DNA from: Guptibacillus hwajinpoensis
GTDB lineage: Bacteria; Bacillota; Bacilli; Bacillales; Guptibacillaceae
Direction of reading: 5' to 3'
Length of the DNA stretch: 64,000 nt
Assembly (NCBI RefSeq): GCF_020171785.1
Contig: NZ_JAIVAE010000009.1
Span: forward strand, 62,001 to 126,000
A program made the position numbers and the translations under genes. Under the pieces are notes generated by a model. It was not told the origin of the DNA. It saw only the letters and a program-made list of their open reading frames with translations, and ran no database searches. Positions within the stretch are counted from its first letter, which is position 1, and the number at the start of each line of letters is the position of its first letter. Shown piece by piece: positions 1 through 8,058 of this stretch.

Positions 1-1
1 G

Positions 2-901
2 CTGGTCGAGACAGGTTTAAATATATTTGAAAATAAAGTCCTTCAAGAAGAACTAGATGCTGATACGGTTGTACGCCTTAAAAATCTGTATGACGCTTGT
101 AGTCTTGATGGAGCGGAACAGGAGACAGTGCGGAAAGGTATTCAACTGGCCCTGCTTAAAGGAATGAAAAAAGGTATTCAACCTCACCATGCAATGACAC
201 CAGATAGCGTGGCGCATTTAATTGGGTATCTTGTGAAAAAATATAAAGAGGTTCTAAATCTTGATCATATGAAGATTCTTGATCCTGCTGTTGGTACAGG
301 GAATTTGCTAACGTCAGTCCTCAATCAATTGGATGGAGAGAACGTAGAAGCGTATGGTGTAGAACCCGACGATCTACTCTTGCACCTTGGATTTGTTAAT
401 GCTAACTTGCAAAAGCATCAGGTGGAATTTCTTCATCAGGATAGTGTGAAGCCACTCTACATTCCTCAAGTAAATACTGTAGTGACAGATTTACCTGTCG
501 GATATTACCCACACGAAGAGGCAGCTGCGAAATATGAGTTGAAAGCGGAAGAGGGCATGTCTTATGTTCATCATCTCTTGATCGAACAAAGTTTAAACAT
601 GACGGAAGACTCCGGTATGCTTTTCTTTATGATCCCAAACTTTCTCTTTGGAGATGATGGTGCAAAGCAAGTAAGAAATTTGCTCAACGATCGGTCTGTT
701 ATTCATGGCATTATTCAGTTGCCAACTAGCTTGTTTGCCAATGAATCACAGGCAAAAAGTATCCTGGTTACTCAGAAAAAAGGGGAACACACGTTAAAAC
801 CTAAGCAAGTGATGATGGCGAAACTTCCGTCGTTCTCAAATCGTGAAGCAATGCTGAACATGATGCAACAAATCAATGGTTGGTTTTCACAGCTTTCTTA
901 A
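2..901 (+). CDS. ytxK: Class I SAM-dependent methyltransferase YtxK (5' end outside window)
   Basis: The reading frame is open from base 2, so the gene begins upstream of the window; 299 codons are visible and about 30 N-terminal residues are missing if it has the usual YtxK length. A Rossmann motif I (DPAVGTGNLL) lies near base 281 and a degenerate N6-methylase motif IV (DLPVGYYP in place of the usual NPPY) near base 488, resembling the N6-adenine methylase family. The Asn-to-Asp and Pro-to-Leu changes at motif IV are typical of YtxK as I recall it, and no substrate is known to me. It precedes ackA as in B. subtilis. The GTG at 128 is internal, not the start. Confidence 0.85.
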   Translation: MVETGLNIFENKVLQEELDADTVVRLKNLYDACSLDGAEQETVRKGIQLALLKGMKKGIQPHHAMTPDSVAHLIGYLVKKYKEVLNLDHMKILDPAVGTGNLLTSVLNQLDGENVEAYGVEPDDLLLHLGFVNANLQKHQVEFLHQDSVKPLYIPQVNTVVTDLPVGYYPHEEAAAKYELKAEEGMSYVHHLLIEQSLNMTEDSGMLFFMIPNFLFGDDGAKQVRNLLNDRSVIHGIIQLPTSLFANESQAKSILVTQKKGEHTLKPKQVMMAKLPSFSNREAMLNMMQQINGWFSQLS

Positions 902-907
902 CAGAAG

Positions 908-920
908 TGAAACGTTTACA
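908..920. promoter_or_regulatory. cre-like CcpA half-match upstream of ackA
   Basis: TGAAACGTTTACA resembles the catabolite-responsive element (TGWAANCGNTNWCA) but is one base short in the left half. It lies 38 bases upstream of a second cre-like box. B. subtilis ackA is activated by CcpA from an upstream cre, so the location makes sense, but the match is imperfect. Confidence 0.3.
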
Positions 921-945
921 AATCTGAATTGGCGGAATACTTGAA

Positions 946-960
946 TGTAAGCGGTTTTCA
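946..960. promoter_or_regulatory. cre-like CcpA box of ackA
   Basis: TGTAAGCGGTTTTCA matches the cre consensus except for one extra T in the right half. It ends 2 bases upstream of the predicted -35 element, which is where CcpA-activated promoters such as B. subtilis ackA carry their box. Confidence 0.45.
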
Positions 961-962
961 TC

Positions 963-991
963 TTGAATAAAGTAATGGTCGATGTTTAAAT
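963..991 (+). promoter_or_regulatory. Candidate sigma-A promoter of ackA
   Basis: TTGAAT (963-968) is followed after 17 bases by TTAAAT (986-991). Transcription would start near 998, leaving a leader of about 80 bases that contains a strong hairpin. The -10 match is only four of six. Confidence 0.4.
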
Positions 992-1007
992 AATAAGAGT
1001 GCTAAAG

Positions 1008-1030
1008 ATAGAAGGGTCTTACCCTTCTAT
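1008..1030 (+). other. Perfect 10-bp hairpin in ackA leader
   Basis: ATAGAAGGGT (1008-1017) pairs perfectly with ACCCTTCTAT (1021-1030) around a 3-base loop; TTT follows. It may terminate ytxK transcripts, attenuate ackA, or protect the ackA mRNA 5' end. The T run is short, so I do not call it a plain terminator. Confidence 0.6.
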
Positions 1031-1076
1031 TTTCGTGTCGTATTCTAATTTTATTGAATTAAAGGAGCTGTCACAT

Positions 1077-2264
1077 ATGGCGAAAATAATCGCAATCAAC
1101 GCCGGTAGTTCTTCGTTGAAGTTTCAACTATTAAATATGCCGGAAGAAACTGTTATCACTAAAGGACTCGTGGAGAGAATCGGCCTTGATGACGCCATTT
1201 TTACAATAGAAGTGAACGGTGAAAAGAAAGAAGAAATTACTGATATTCCTGATCATGGAGTTGCGGTTAAAATGCTTCTAGATAAGCTGATTAGCTTCTC
1301 AATCATTTCTTCTTACGATGAAATTGAAGGTGTTGGACACCGTGTGGTTCATGGTGGTGAGAAATTTGATGACTCTGCATTGATTACGGATGATGTACTA
1401 GCTAGCATTGAAGAAGTATCAGAACTCGCTCCATTGCATAACCCTGCTCACCTTGTTGGGATTCGTGCATTCCGTGAAATTCTACCAGATGTTCCATCTG
1501 TAGCCGTATTTGATACAGCTTTCCATCAGTCTATGCCTGAGCAGTCGTTCCTATATAGTCTCCCTTACGATTATTATAAAGATTATGGAATTCGTAAGTA
1601 CGGCTTCCACGGTACTTCTCACCAGTATGTATCAGAGAGAGCGGCAGAGATGCTTGGTCGCCCGCTTGATCAATTGCGTCTCCTTTCTTGCCACCTTGGT
1701 AACGGTGCGAGTATTGCAGCTATTCAAGGCGGAAAGTCAATTGATACATCAATGGGCTTCACTCCACTAGCTGGTGTAACAATGGGAACTCGTTCAGGTA
1801 ACATTGACCCTGCTTTGATTCCATTTATTATGGACAAGACTGGTCAAACAGCAGAAGAAGTTATGAATACATTGAATAAGAAAAGTGGTCTTCTTGGAGT
1901 GTCTGGTTTCTCAAGTGATCTTCGCGATATCACTAGTAAAGCAGAAGCTGGAAATGAACGTGCTGAATTAGCACTAGAAGTATTTACTTCTCGTATTCAT
2001 AAATACATTGGGTCTTATGCAGCACGCATGTCAGGACTAGACGCTATTATTTTCACAGCAGGTATCGGTGAAAATAGTGATGCGGTTCGTGCACGTGTGT
2101 TACGTGGCCTTGAATTTATGGGCGTTTATTGGGATCCAGCTTTAAACAAGGTGAAAGGGAAAGAAGCATTCATTAACTATCCTCACTCACCTGTAAAAGT
2201 TATGATTATTCCAACAAATGAAGAAGTCGTGATTGCGCGAGATACTGTTCGACTTTCTAAATAA
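1077..2264 (+). CDS. ackA: Acetate kinase
   Basis: Acetate kinase (ATP + acetate <-> ADP + acetyl phosphate), the last step of overflow acetate production through the Pta-AckA pathway in the cytosol. The 395-residue product has the ASKHA-fold family motifs in order: NAGSSSLKF near the N-terminus, [37 protein letters not shown] and FTAGIGEN. The start is the ATG at 1077, with AAAGGAG 9 bases upstream and a length equal to B. subtilis AckA; an in-frame start at 999 would add 26 unrelated residues. Transcribed alone, with cre-like boxes upstream and a strong terminator downstream. Confidence 0.98.
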   Translation: MAKIIAINAGSSSLKFQLLNMPEETVITKGLVERIGLDDAIFTIEVNGEKKEEITDIPDHGVAVKMLLDKLISFSIISSYDEIEGVGHRVVHGGEKFDDSALITDDVLASIEEVSELAPLHNPAHLVGIRAFREILPDVPSVAVFDTAFHQSMPEQSFLYSLPYDYYKDYGIRKYGFHGTSHQYVSERAAEMLGRPLDQLRLLSCHLGNGASIAAIQGGKSIDTSMGFTPLAGVTMGTRSGNIDPALIPFIMDKTGQTAEEVMNTLNKKSGLLGVSGFSSDLRDITSKAEAGNERAELALEVFTSRIHKYIGSYAARMSGLDAIIFTAGIGENSDAVRARVLRGLEFMGVYWDPALNKVKGKEAFINYPHSPVKVMIIPTNEEVVIARDTVRLSK

Positions 2265-2267
2265 ATC

Positions 2268-2295
2268 AAAGCACCCGAAAAGGGTGCTTTTTTTT
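2268..2295 (+). terminator. Intrinsic terminator of ackA
   Basis: AAAGCACCC (2268-2276) pairs with GGGTGCTTT (2282-2290) over a 5-base loop and runs into eight T residues. Confidence 0.93.
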
Positions 2296-2378
2296 GTGTG
2301 TCCTTTTTTCACCTTTGTTGGAAGTTTTTGAAGGGAAAAGATACAATATAGGAAAGGGGTTGAAGGGAGCGGTTTCAA

Positions 2379-3233
2379 TTGGTGTGGACAAAAAGAGAAC
2401 AAAAAAGAATGTCGGTTATTCATTTATGGGAAGAAGAGCATTTTGCACATGAAGCAACTGACATAGAGCGAACATTTCACAAGTTGTATAACCACCAGCT
2501 CAATCAGCTGGATTCTAAAGCTAAAACTCGTTTGTATGCTGTAATGGACTCAGCGCTTTTTCATATGCATTCGCTTATACAAAATTCACAATCTCAGGTC
2601 GATGCCAGTCATCGACTCTTAACTGATGCACGCTTGTTTCATCCAGAGATCGAACAAATCCAGGATATGAAGAACTTGTCTGTTGATCAGCTTGTCTATA
2701 TTGCTGATCAACAAATTGCGCGACAGCGAATGGTTTCATTTGCGCAAGGGGGACTTGCTGGTACGGGAAGTTTTTTATTATTAGGTCTTGATTTACCAGC
2801 GGTGCTTGCCATTAACCTAAGAACGGTACAGCTTATCGCGATGACTTATGGTTACCCTGTCAATTACCCTTCTGAAATGATGATAGCCCTTAAAGTTTTC
2901 CACATGGCTACTCTTCCTAAAGGTTTACAAGAGCGAGCCTGGCGAGAATTAGAGCAGGAGGTAAAGCAAGAGCAGGCACATCCATATTTTTATGAAGGTC
3001 CTGAAGGAATTGCTGATGCCAACTGGTTACAGGGTCCGATGAAGCAAATGATAAAAGGTACGGTACTAATGATGTTACGGAAAAAAATGATTCAAGGAAT
3101 TCCGATTCTTGGCATAGCGATTGGAGCAGCCGTGAACTATCGATTTACACGGTCTGTCAGTGAAATTGCTCATAAGTTCTATGAGAAACGTTTTCTAAAT
3201 GAACTTAGAGAGGAGTATGGAAATGAGCTTTAG
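2379..3233 (+). CDS. EcsC family protein
   Basis: A 284-residue protein that I place in the EcsC family (PF12787-like). It has a charged helical N-terminal half and a conserved glycine/aliphatic centre around residues 125-165 (GTGSFLLLGLDLPAVLAINL). EcsC-type proteins are cytoplasmic or membrane-associated and their biochemical role is unclear to me. The start is the TTG at 2379 (a GTG codon follows directly), preceded by GGGAG at 2365-2369. The stop overlaps the start of moaB by 11 bases, so the two are probably translationally coupled. No promoter is obvious in the 80 bases after the ackA terminator. Confidence 0.8.
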   Translation: MVWTKREQKRMSVIHLWEEEHFAHEATDIERTFHKLYNHQLNQLDSKAKTRLYAVMDSALFHMHSLIQNSQSQVDASHRLLTDARLFHPEIEQIQDMKNLSVDQLVYIADQQIARQRMVSFAQGGLAGTGSFLLLGLDLPAVLAINLRTVQLIAMTYGYPVNYPSEMMIALKVFHMATLPKGLQERAWRELEQEVKQEQAHPYFYEGPEGIADANWLQGPMKQMIKGTVLMMLRKKMIQGIPILGIAIGAAVNYRFTRSVSEIAHKFYEKRFLNELREEYGNEL

Positions 3234-3729
3234 TGAACATAAATCCAGTGCGCCGGCAGTTATTTATTGTTTGATTATCACTGTCAGTGACACAAGAACA
3301 AACGAAACAGATAAAAGCGGACAAATCATTTCCTCTCTACTAGAAGAAAAAGGTCATAAGGTAATCGAGCGCACCATTGTAAAAGATGATCAAGAGGAAA
3401 TTTGGACGGCCATTCAGCGAGGGATTGCTGCTAGTGATGTGGATGCTGTTTTATTAAATGGAGGAACGGGCATTTCTAAAAGAGATGTCACCTATGAAGT
3501 TGTTGAAGGAGTGCTTGAGAAGGAGCTAGCTGGGTTTGGTGAGCTGTTTCGTATGATTAGCTATACAGATGACATTGGCACCCCAGCTATGCTAAGCAGA
3601 GCCATTGGAGGGGTCACGAAGGAAACGGCCATCTTTGCTATGCCAGGTTCTTCAGGTGCTGTGAAATTAGCGATGTCTAAGTTGTTAATCCCAGAGCTTC
3701 CTCACATTGTGCGAGAGCTTCGTAAATAA
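3223..3729 (+). CDS. moaB: Molybdenum cofactor biosynthesis protein MoaB (MogA-like)
   Basis: A MogA/MoaB-family protein of 168 residues that adenylylates molybdopterin before molybdate insertion; in Bacillus the MoaB branch sits in this role. Visible signatures are TVSDTRTNETDKSG near residue 20, NGGTGISKRDVT near 75, and MPGSSGAVKLAM towards the C-terminus. The start at 3223 (MSFSEHK) is preferred over 3199 because AGGAG lies 7 bases upstream and B. subtilis MoaB begins in the same way. No other moa/moe genes are in the window, which matches B. subtilis, where moaB stands apart. Confidence 0.92.
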   Translation: MSFSEHKSSAPAVIYCLIITVSDTRTNETDKSGQIISSLLEEKGHKVIERTIVKDDQEEIWTAIQRGIAASDVDAVLLNGGTGISKRDVTYEVVEGVLEKELAGFGELFRMISYTDDIGTPAMLSRAIGGVTKETAIFAMPGSSGAVKLAMSKLLIPELPHIVRELRK

Positions 3730-3886
3730 CTGCTTATTCCTTCTAATTGCACTCAGACTCGATACATAAGATATCTTTTGTTATAAATTTCCTCACTTGT
3801 TTTGAATTAATCCTCAATCAATAAGTAAACCGTCCTGTTGTTGGAAAGAATACGAAAGCAAGACTGAAACGACAGGAGGCTACGTG

Positions 3887-4045
3887 ATGACTGATAAGAA
3901 GAAGGAATTGATTTATGATGAAAGTGGTGAAATGGCTGTTCACCAACAGTTAAGTGAATCGTATCAGAGTGGTGTGATCGATGAGGAAGAACAAAAAGAA
4001 GCAAAAAAGCTTCCTCGTAAAGCTGATCGGAAAAGTTATTATTAA
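3887..4045 (+). CDS. Small charged protein of 52 residues, possibly YozQ/DUF4025-like
   Basis: This short frame starts at an ATG 7 bases after a strong AGGAGG (3874-3879) and ends at TAA 4043-4045, just before a perfect terminator. The product is hydrophilic, with many Lys and Glu and no cysteine or membrane segment. The central segment MAVHQQLSESYQSGVID is reminiscent of the small DUF4025/YozQ proteins of Bacillus, but I recall that family only loosely. The excellent ribosome site plus a dedicated terminator support it as a real gene. A GTG directly before the ATG is an alternative start. Confidence 0.7.
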   Translation: MTDKKKELIYDESGEMAVHQQLSESYQSGVIDEEEQKEAKKLPRKADRKSYY

Positions 4046-4050
4046 TAAGG

Positions 4051-4083
4051 AAAAAAGTTCATGCCGTGAGCATGAACTTTTTT
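4051..4083. terminator. Bidirectional terminator
   Basis: AAAAAAGTTCATGC (4051-4064) pairs perfectly with GCATGAACTTTTTT (4070-4083) over loop CGTGA. A-rich and T-rich ends serve both the small gene on the plus strand and the converging permease on the minus strand. Confidence 0.93.
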
Positions 4084-4089
4084 ATGGTA

Positions 4090-5418
4090 CTATTCAGTGA
4101 AACTTCTTTTCTTAAAACGGTGGAACGAAAGGTACAGTATGCTTGTTAATAGAAAAGATAAAAATCCTGGTGAATAATCAGTAGGTAGCAAAAGATAGAA
4201 TAAAACACCCAATAAAATGGCGAGGAATCCTGATCGATTTAATGTTCTTTCTGATAAAGTCTCAAGCATGGCAGATGTGAAGCTTCCTTTTTTTATTACC
4301 ATAAAATCAGTCACAATTACGGCAGATAAAGGAATAACAAAAGCACCGAGCAAAGAAATAAACGATTCCGCTTCATCCACAAAGGCTGGAAATGCACTTA
4401 ACGCTACAGCGGCGAAACCTAATAAAAGGGCACTTTTCACTCGTCCGAGAGACGGAAACGTGTTTAGAAGGCTATATCCTCCTGTGTACGCATTGCTGAT
4501 GTTGATCATGATCATTGAACAGAGTGCGGATGCAAAGATCAGGATTAACAGAAGAGTAGATTGCGTCTGTTGACTTGTGATTAAAAAAGGATTCCACGTT
4601 CCTGCTACTGTAGCGGTATAGGCACCGAGAAGTGCGGTTAATGTAAACCCGAAGGTATTTCCAGAAAATATGCCCCAGAATGCATGCTGAGGAGATTTGG
4701 CGTATCTTGCCATGTCGGAAGAGCTGCTAACTCCAGATACATACTGAACAAATGCAAGGCTAGCGAAGAAAAAGAATGATCTGTTTGGTTCTTCATGAAA
4801 TGAGATAACGGATGAGTAGCTGCTGCCGTTTATAGAAGTAGTGAAATAAACAAAGAACATCGCAACGCCTCCAGCAAATAAAAGGGGAAGAAAATACTTG
4901 GTTACTTTTTTTACCGCATCAAAACCGACTAACGCAAGTAACGCCATTATAGTAGCAAGTACCAGTGACGTCGGCAGAAACAGAAGCTTTATTGAAAAAG
5001 CGCGCTTCATTAACTCAACGACCATATAAGTACCGCCTATGGTTTGAACGGAAAACCAGTATAGTGACGTGATGGTTCTAACTGGTGAAGCAAAGTATTG
5101 GGCTCCTTTTACACCAACAAATGCTCGCACTGCATATTGAGAGGGGATTCCGCGTCTTGCTCCTGGAAAGGATAGGAATGAGACAAATAGAAAAGCGACA
5201 GTTGCTCCGAATACGGTTGCAAGCACAGCCCAAACGAAGCTAAGTCCTCCTTCGAGAACGGCAAGAGCAGGCACAAGGAAATTCCCCGCATTCACGGATA
5301 CAGCCATTTGAATCATAGTATATTCGTACCAGCGAGTCGTACGCGACGTTTCTGGAACGGATTCAAGTCCATATCGTTCAATTTGAATAGAATTAGATGA
5401 TTTCGGTAAACTGCTCAT
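4090..5418 (-). CDS. NCS1-type cytosine/purine permease
   Basis: A 442-residue integral membrane protein with about twelve hydrophobic segments, resembling the nucleobase:cation symporter 1 family (CodB/purine-cytosine permease branch). The cytosolic N-terminus (IERYGLESVPETSRTTRWYEY) and the first membrane segment with SVNAGNFLVPA follow the NCS1 pattern in which these transporters begin. The substrate cannot be read; cytosine, a purine or a hydantoin-like compound are all possible. On the minus strand the start is preceded by AAAGGAGAG. It stands alone, facing the terminator at 4051-4083, and no nucleobase catabolic gene is adjacent. Confidence 0.82.
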   Translation of the reverse strand: MSSLPKSSNSIQIERYGLESVPETSRTTRWYEYTMIQMAVSVNAGNFLVPALAVLEGGLSFVWAVLATVFGATVAFLFVSFLSFPGARRGIPSQYAVRAFVGVKGAQYFASPVRTITSLYWFSVQTIGGTYMVVELMKRAFSIKLLFLPTSLVLATIMALLALVGFDAVKKVTKYFLPLLFAGGVAMFFVYFTTSINGSSYSSVISFHEEPNRSFFFFASLAFVQYVSGVSSSSDMARYAKSPQHAFWGIFSGNTFGFTLTALLGAYTATVAGTWNPFLITSQQTQSTLLLILIFASALCSMIMINISNAYTGGYSLLNTFPSLGRVKSALLLGFAAVALSAFPAFVDEAESFISLLGAFVIPLSAVIVTDFMVIKKGSFTSAMLETLSERTLNRSGFLAILLGVLFYLLLPTDYSPGFLSFLLTSILYLSFHRFKKRSFTE

Positions 5419-5543
5419 AGACTCTCCTTTTACAACAAATATAGTTTTATTTTAGTTGTGATTTTAAGCGGAAGCAATTCTAATCATACGTTTAGGAATA
5501 ATATTCATCACTTTCAGTCAGCATAAGGAGGAGGTGATGAATA

Positions 5544-5918
5544 ATGAGGAAACTTACGATCATAACTTTTGCTGTTTACTTATGCCTGTTTACAATTCGA
5601 GCGGAAGCTTCTACACTTCAGAACAGTTTTTCATTTAAATGTATGGTTGTCTCTAATGGAATTGAACATGAATGGGAGTTCTCTAGTCCGAATGAATTTG
5701 AAGTTGAGAACGGAAATGTTGTTGAAAAAGGAGAGCGTGCAAAAAAGGAAGTCGAAGCTTTGTTTCAACATCTAGAAGTAACCGAAATTGCAAGAGTAGA
5801 AGAACTTGTGAAAAAAATGGACAGCTTTGGTTATCAAAACGCAGAAAGATTTGAATTAAAGTGGATGGATGCGAGCGGAAGGTTATACACCTGGGTATGG
5901 GATGAAAACGATCAGTAG
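5544..5918 (+). CDS. Predicted secreted protein of unknown function
   Basis: A 124-residue protein with an N-terminal signal peptide: basic MRK, a hydrophobic stretch to about residue 18, and a likely cleavage after AEA near residue 22. The rest is acidic and helical, with a pair of tryptophans near the C-terminus (YTWVWDEND) and a single cysteine. I do not recognise a family. The ribosome site (AAGGAGGAGGTG, 5526-5537) is close to a perfect complement of the 16S tail. It precedes the crcB pair by 56 bases on the same strand and might be co-transcribed; a role in fluoride handling would be speculation. Confidence 0.7.
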   Translation: MRKLTIITFAVYLCLFTIRAEASTLQNSFSFKCMVVSNGIEHEWEFSSPNEFEVENGNVVEKGERAKKEVEALFQHLEVTEIARVEELVKKMDSFGYQNAERFELKWMDASGRLYTWVWDENDQ

Positions 5919-5974
5919 ACTTTGAATAGCGGTTTCGATAAGATGAGGAAAGACGAGAAAGGAGCCGCATTCAA

Positions 5975-6343
5975 GTGAAAAATAGTTTTGCTGTCATAGC
6001 TGGTGGAGCCATTGGAGCCTCTGTTAGAGGGGGGATTGGTACAGTGATGAATGGCAGTCCGATCGCTACTTTTATTGTCAATATCGTCGGCTCCATTCTT
6101 CTAGGTTTTTTCTATCAATTTGTAAGTACGAACCCTCGCCTTTCAGATTCAGTGAAAAAATTTATTGCGACTGGTTTGTTAGGATCATTTACAACCTTTT
6201 CCACATACTCTCTCGATTTGTTCGTTTACATAAGAGATGGACACTTTTGGGGATTAGCTTTGTATGGTGGCGGTAGTATTCTAGCTGGAATCTTAAGCGT
6301 CATCATAGGGGTTTCCTTAGCGAAAAAAGTGGGGTGGGACTAA
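5975..6343 (+). CDS. crcB: Fluoride ion channel CrcB/Fluc, first subunit
   Basis: A 122-residue membrane protein with four hydrophobic helices and the Fluc signatures: GAIGASVRGG in helix 1, FIVNIVGSILLG with the conserved Asn in helix 2, and GLLGSFTTFSTYSLD in helix 3. Fluc channels export fluoride as dual-topology dimers. The start is GTG 5975 with AAAGGAG upstream. A second, divergent crcB follows only 2 bases after the stop, so the two likely form an antiparallel heterodimer as known for paired Fluc genes. I looked for a fluoride riboswitch upstream and saw none. Confidence 0.93.
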   Translation: MKNSFAVIAGGAIGASVRGGIGTVMNGSPIATFIVNIVGSILLGFFYQFVSTNPRLSDSVKKFIATGLLGSFTTFSTYSLDLFVYIRDGHFWGLALYGGGSILAGILSVIIGVSLAKKVGWD

Positions 6344-6345
6344 GG

Positions 6346-6684
6346 ATGGATTGGTTAATGATTGCTATTGGTGGCGGAGTTGGGGCATGGCTTCGTTATG
6401 TCACAGCACTAGGCGTAAACCGCTTTAATCAATTTCATTTCCCACTAGCAACTCTTTTAGTAAATCTATTAGGAAGTTTCTTAATGGGGATGGCGTTTGG
6501 AGCGGGAGATTGGGGGCCGGGGATCTCAACAGGTTTTCTCGGAGCGTTTACGACCTTTTCGACATTTATGTACGAAGCATTTGAGCTAGCTGCAACTAAG
6601 CTTTGGCTCTCGGTTGTTTACATCGTTGTTAGCTTAATTAGCGGGTTGTTAATGGTCACTGTGGGGTATATGATAATAGTGTGA
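6346..6684 (+). CDS. crcB: Fluoride ion channel CrcB/Fluc, second subunit
   Basis: A 112-residue Fluc homologue with four membrane helices. It shows GGGVGAWLRY in helix 1, LLVNLLGSFLMG with the pore Asn in helix 2, and GFLGAFTTFSTFMYE in helix 3. Sequence identity to the first subunit is low outside the motifs, as expected for a heterodimer pair. ATG 6346 lies 2 bases after the first subunit's stop, with GGGGTGGG as ribosome site; an alternative GTG at 6334 would overlap the first gene by 10 bases. Co-translation with the partner is likely. Confidence 0.92.
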   Translation: MDWLMIAIGGGVGAWLRYVTALGVNRFNQFHFPLATLLVNLLGSFLMGMAFGAGDWGPGISTGFLGAFTTFSTFMYEAFELAATKLWLSVVYIVVSLISGLLMVTVGYMIIV

Positions 6685-6731
6685 AGATTAAGAAAATAGA
6701 CTTATGTTGTTGCGTTATAGAGAATCGTCTT

Positions 6732-6759
6732 TTGGATTATTTTGGTAACTTTTTAGAAT
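6732..6759 (+). promoter_or_regulatory. Candidate sigma-A promoter of ald
   Basis: TTGGAT (6732-6737) and TAGAAT (6754-6759) are separated by 16 bases and lie about 50 bases upstream of ald. Confidence 0.4.
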
Positions 6760-6807
6760 GGTTAGGTGATTTTATACGGACCAAAGAGAGACGAAGGAGG
6801 AGTATGC

Positions 6808-7926
6808 ATGCATATTGGCATTCCTGTAGAAGTGAAAAACAATGAGAACCGAGTAGCGATGACACCTGCTGGCGTATTAAGTTTAAAGAACTTCGGCCAT
6901 GAAGTATATATCGAAAAAGGGGCGGGGGTGGGTTCTGGTTTTGGAGATGAGCAGTATCTCGAAGCTGGCGCTCATCTTGTTGAAACGGCCGCAGAAGCGT
7001 GGTCGAAGGAAATGGTTATGAAAGTAAAAGAGCCGCTTCCTCAGGAATATGGCTATTTTCGTGAGGGGCTAATTTTGTTTACATATTTACACCTAGCTGC
7101 GGAGTCTGAGCTGACACGAGCGCTTGTCGAAAAAAAAGTGATTGGCATTGCGTATGAAACGGTTCAGCTATCAAATGGCTCGTTACCTCTTCTAACTCCT
7201 ATGAGTGAAGTGGCCGGCCGGATGGCTGCACAGATCGGTGCTCAATTTCTTGAGAAACCCAAAGGTGGACTTGGCATTCTATTAGGTGGCGTCCCGGGGG
7301 TAAAGAGAGGGAAAGTTACTGTCATTGGCGGCGGAGTTGTAGGAACGAATGCAGCTAAAATTGCAATGGGACTTGGAGCAGACGTAACGATTATGGATTT
7401 AAGCCCAGAAAGAATGCGACAGCTTGATGATATTTTTGGAACTGAAATAAATACGATGATGTCCAATCCACTAAATATAATAGAAGCGGTGAAAGAATCA
7501 GATCTTGTTATCGGTGCTGTTCTTATTCCAGGAGCAAAGGCGCCAAAACTCGTAACGGAAGAGATGATTAAAGAAATGAAGCCCGGTTCCGTCATCGTTG
7601 ATGTTGCAATTGATCAGGGAGGTATATTCGAAACAACGGATCGCATCACAACTCATGATAATCCAACCTATACGAAGCACGGTGTTGTGCATTACGCTGT
7701 AGCCAATATGCCAGGCGCTGTGCCACGTACATCCACGATTGCCTTAACAAATGTGACTGTTCCTTATGCGGTTCAGCTTGCGAATAAAGGATACAAGAAA
7801 GCCTGTCTTGAAAATGAACCTTTGTTAAAGGGGATTAACACGATGCATGGTTTTGTAACGTATGAAGCAGTAGCTGAAGCACAGCAGCTTGATTATAAAA
7901 GTGCGCGTTCACTTCTTGAAAAGTAA
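6808..7926 (+). CDS. ald: Alanine dehydrogenase
   Basis: NAD-dependent alanine dehydrogenase (L-alanine + NAD+ + water <-> pyruvate + ammonium + NADH), used in alanine catabolism and needed for normal sporulation in Bacillus. The 372-residue product shows the substrate Arg at residue 15 ([10 protein letters not shown]), Lys74 in MKVKEP, His95 in YLHLAAES, and the Rossmann loop [20 protein letters not shown]. The start at 6808 (MHIGIPVEV) follows AAGGAGGAG with ideal spacing; an upstream in-frame ATG at 6766 adds an unrelated tail. A perfect terminator follows, so the gene is monocistronic. Confidence 0.97.
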   Translation: MHIGIPVEVKNNENRVAMTPAGVLSLKNFGHEVYIEKGAGVGSGFGDEQYLEAGAHLVETAAEAWSKEMVMKVKEPLPQEYGYFREGLILFTYLHLAAESELTRALVEKKVIGIAYETVQLSNGSLPLLTPMSEVAGRMAAQIGAQFLEKPKGGLGILLGGVPGVKRGKVTVIGGGVVGTNAAKIAMGLGADVTIMDLSPERMRQLDDIFGTEINTMMSNPLNIIEAVKESDLVIGAVLIPGAKAPKLVTEEMIKEMKPGSVIVDVAIDQGGIFETTDRITTHDNPTYTKHGVVHYAVANMPGAVPRTSTIALTNVTVPYAVQLANKGYKKACLENEPLLKGINTMHGFVTYEAVAEAQQLDYKSARSLLEK

Positions 7927-7933
7927 AAGAAGT

Positions 7934-7964
7934 ATAAAGCAGCTAGTAGCTGCTTTATTTTTTT
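7934..7964 (+). terminator. Intrinsic terminator of ald
   Basis: ATAAAGCAGCT (7934-7944) pairs perfectly with AGCTGCTTTAT (7948-7958), followed by a T run. Confidence 0.93.
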
Positions 7965-7991
7965 ACGCCTTGAATGACGGCTCGTTATTAT
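7962..7991 (+). promoter_or_regulatory. Weak candidate promoter of the PspA/polyamine operon
   Basis: TTTACG (7962-7967) and TATTAT (7986-7991) are 18 bases apart. I looked for a sigma-W type TGAAAC/CGTA pair upstream of this operon and did not find one. The assignment is tentative. Confidence 0.3.
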
Positions 7992-8058
7992 AAGAAGAGT
8001 GAATATAGAAGAGGATTTTCTTCATTCAATACGGAACTGTGTATGGGGAGGTGAAAAC

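Noticed and set aside
1510-1770. 86-codon plus-strand frame inside ackA
   Set aside because: It lies fully within ackA in another frame, has no ribosome site, and its product has the composition of an out-of-frame translation.
3730-3886. Sigma-K or sigma-E promoter before the 52-residue gene
   Set aside because: A CATAAGATA word (3765-3773) fits a sigma-K -10, but no AC is at the needed 16-17 base spacing.
5919-5974. Possible fluoride riboswitch before crcB
   Set aside because: The gap is only 56 bases and lacks the conserved fluoride motif (GG-GATGG and the pairing CCGCC).
7242-7595. 117-codon minus-strand frame opposite ald
   Set aside because: Antisense to the NAD-binding region of ald; serine/proline-rich translation typical of an antisense shadow and no ribosome site.
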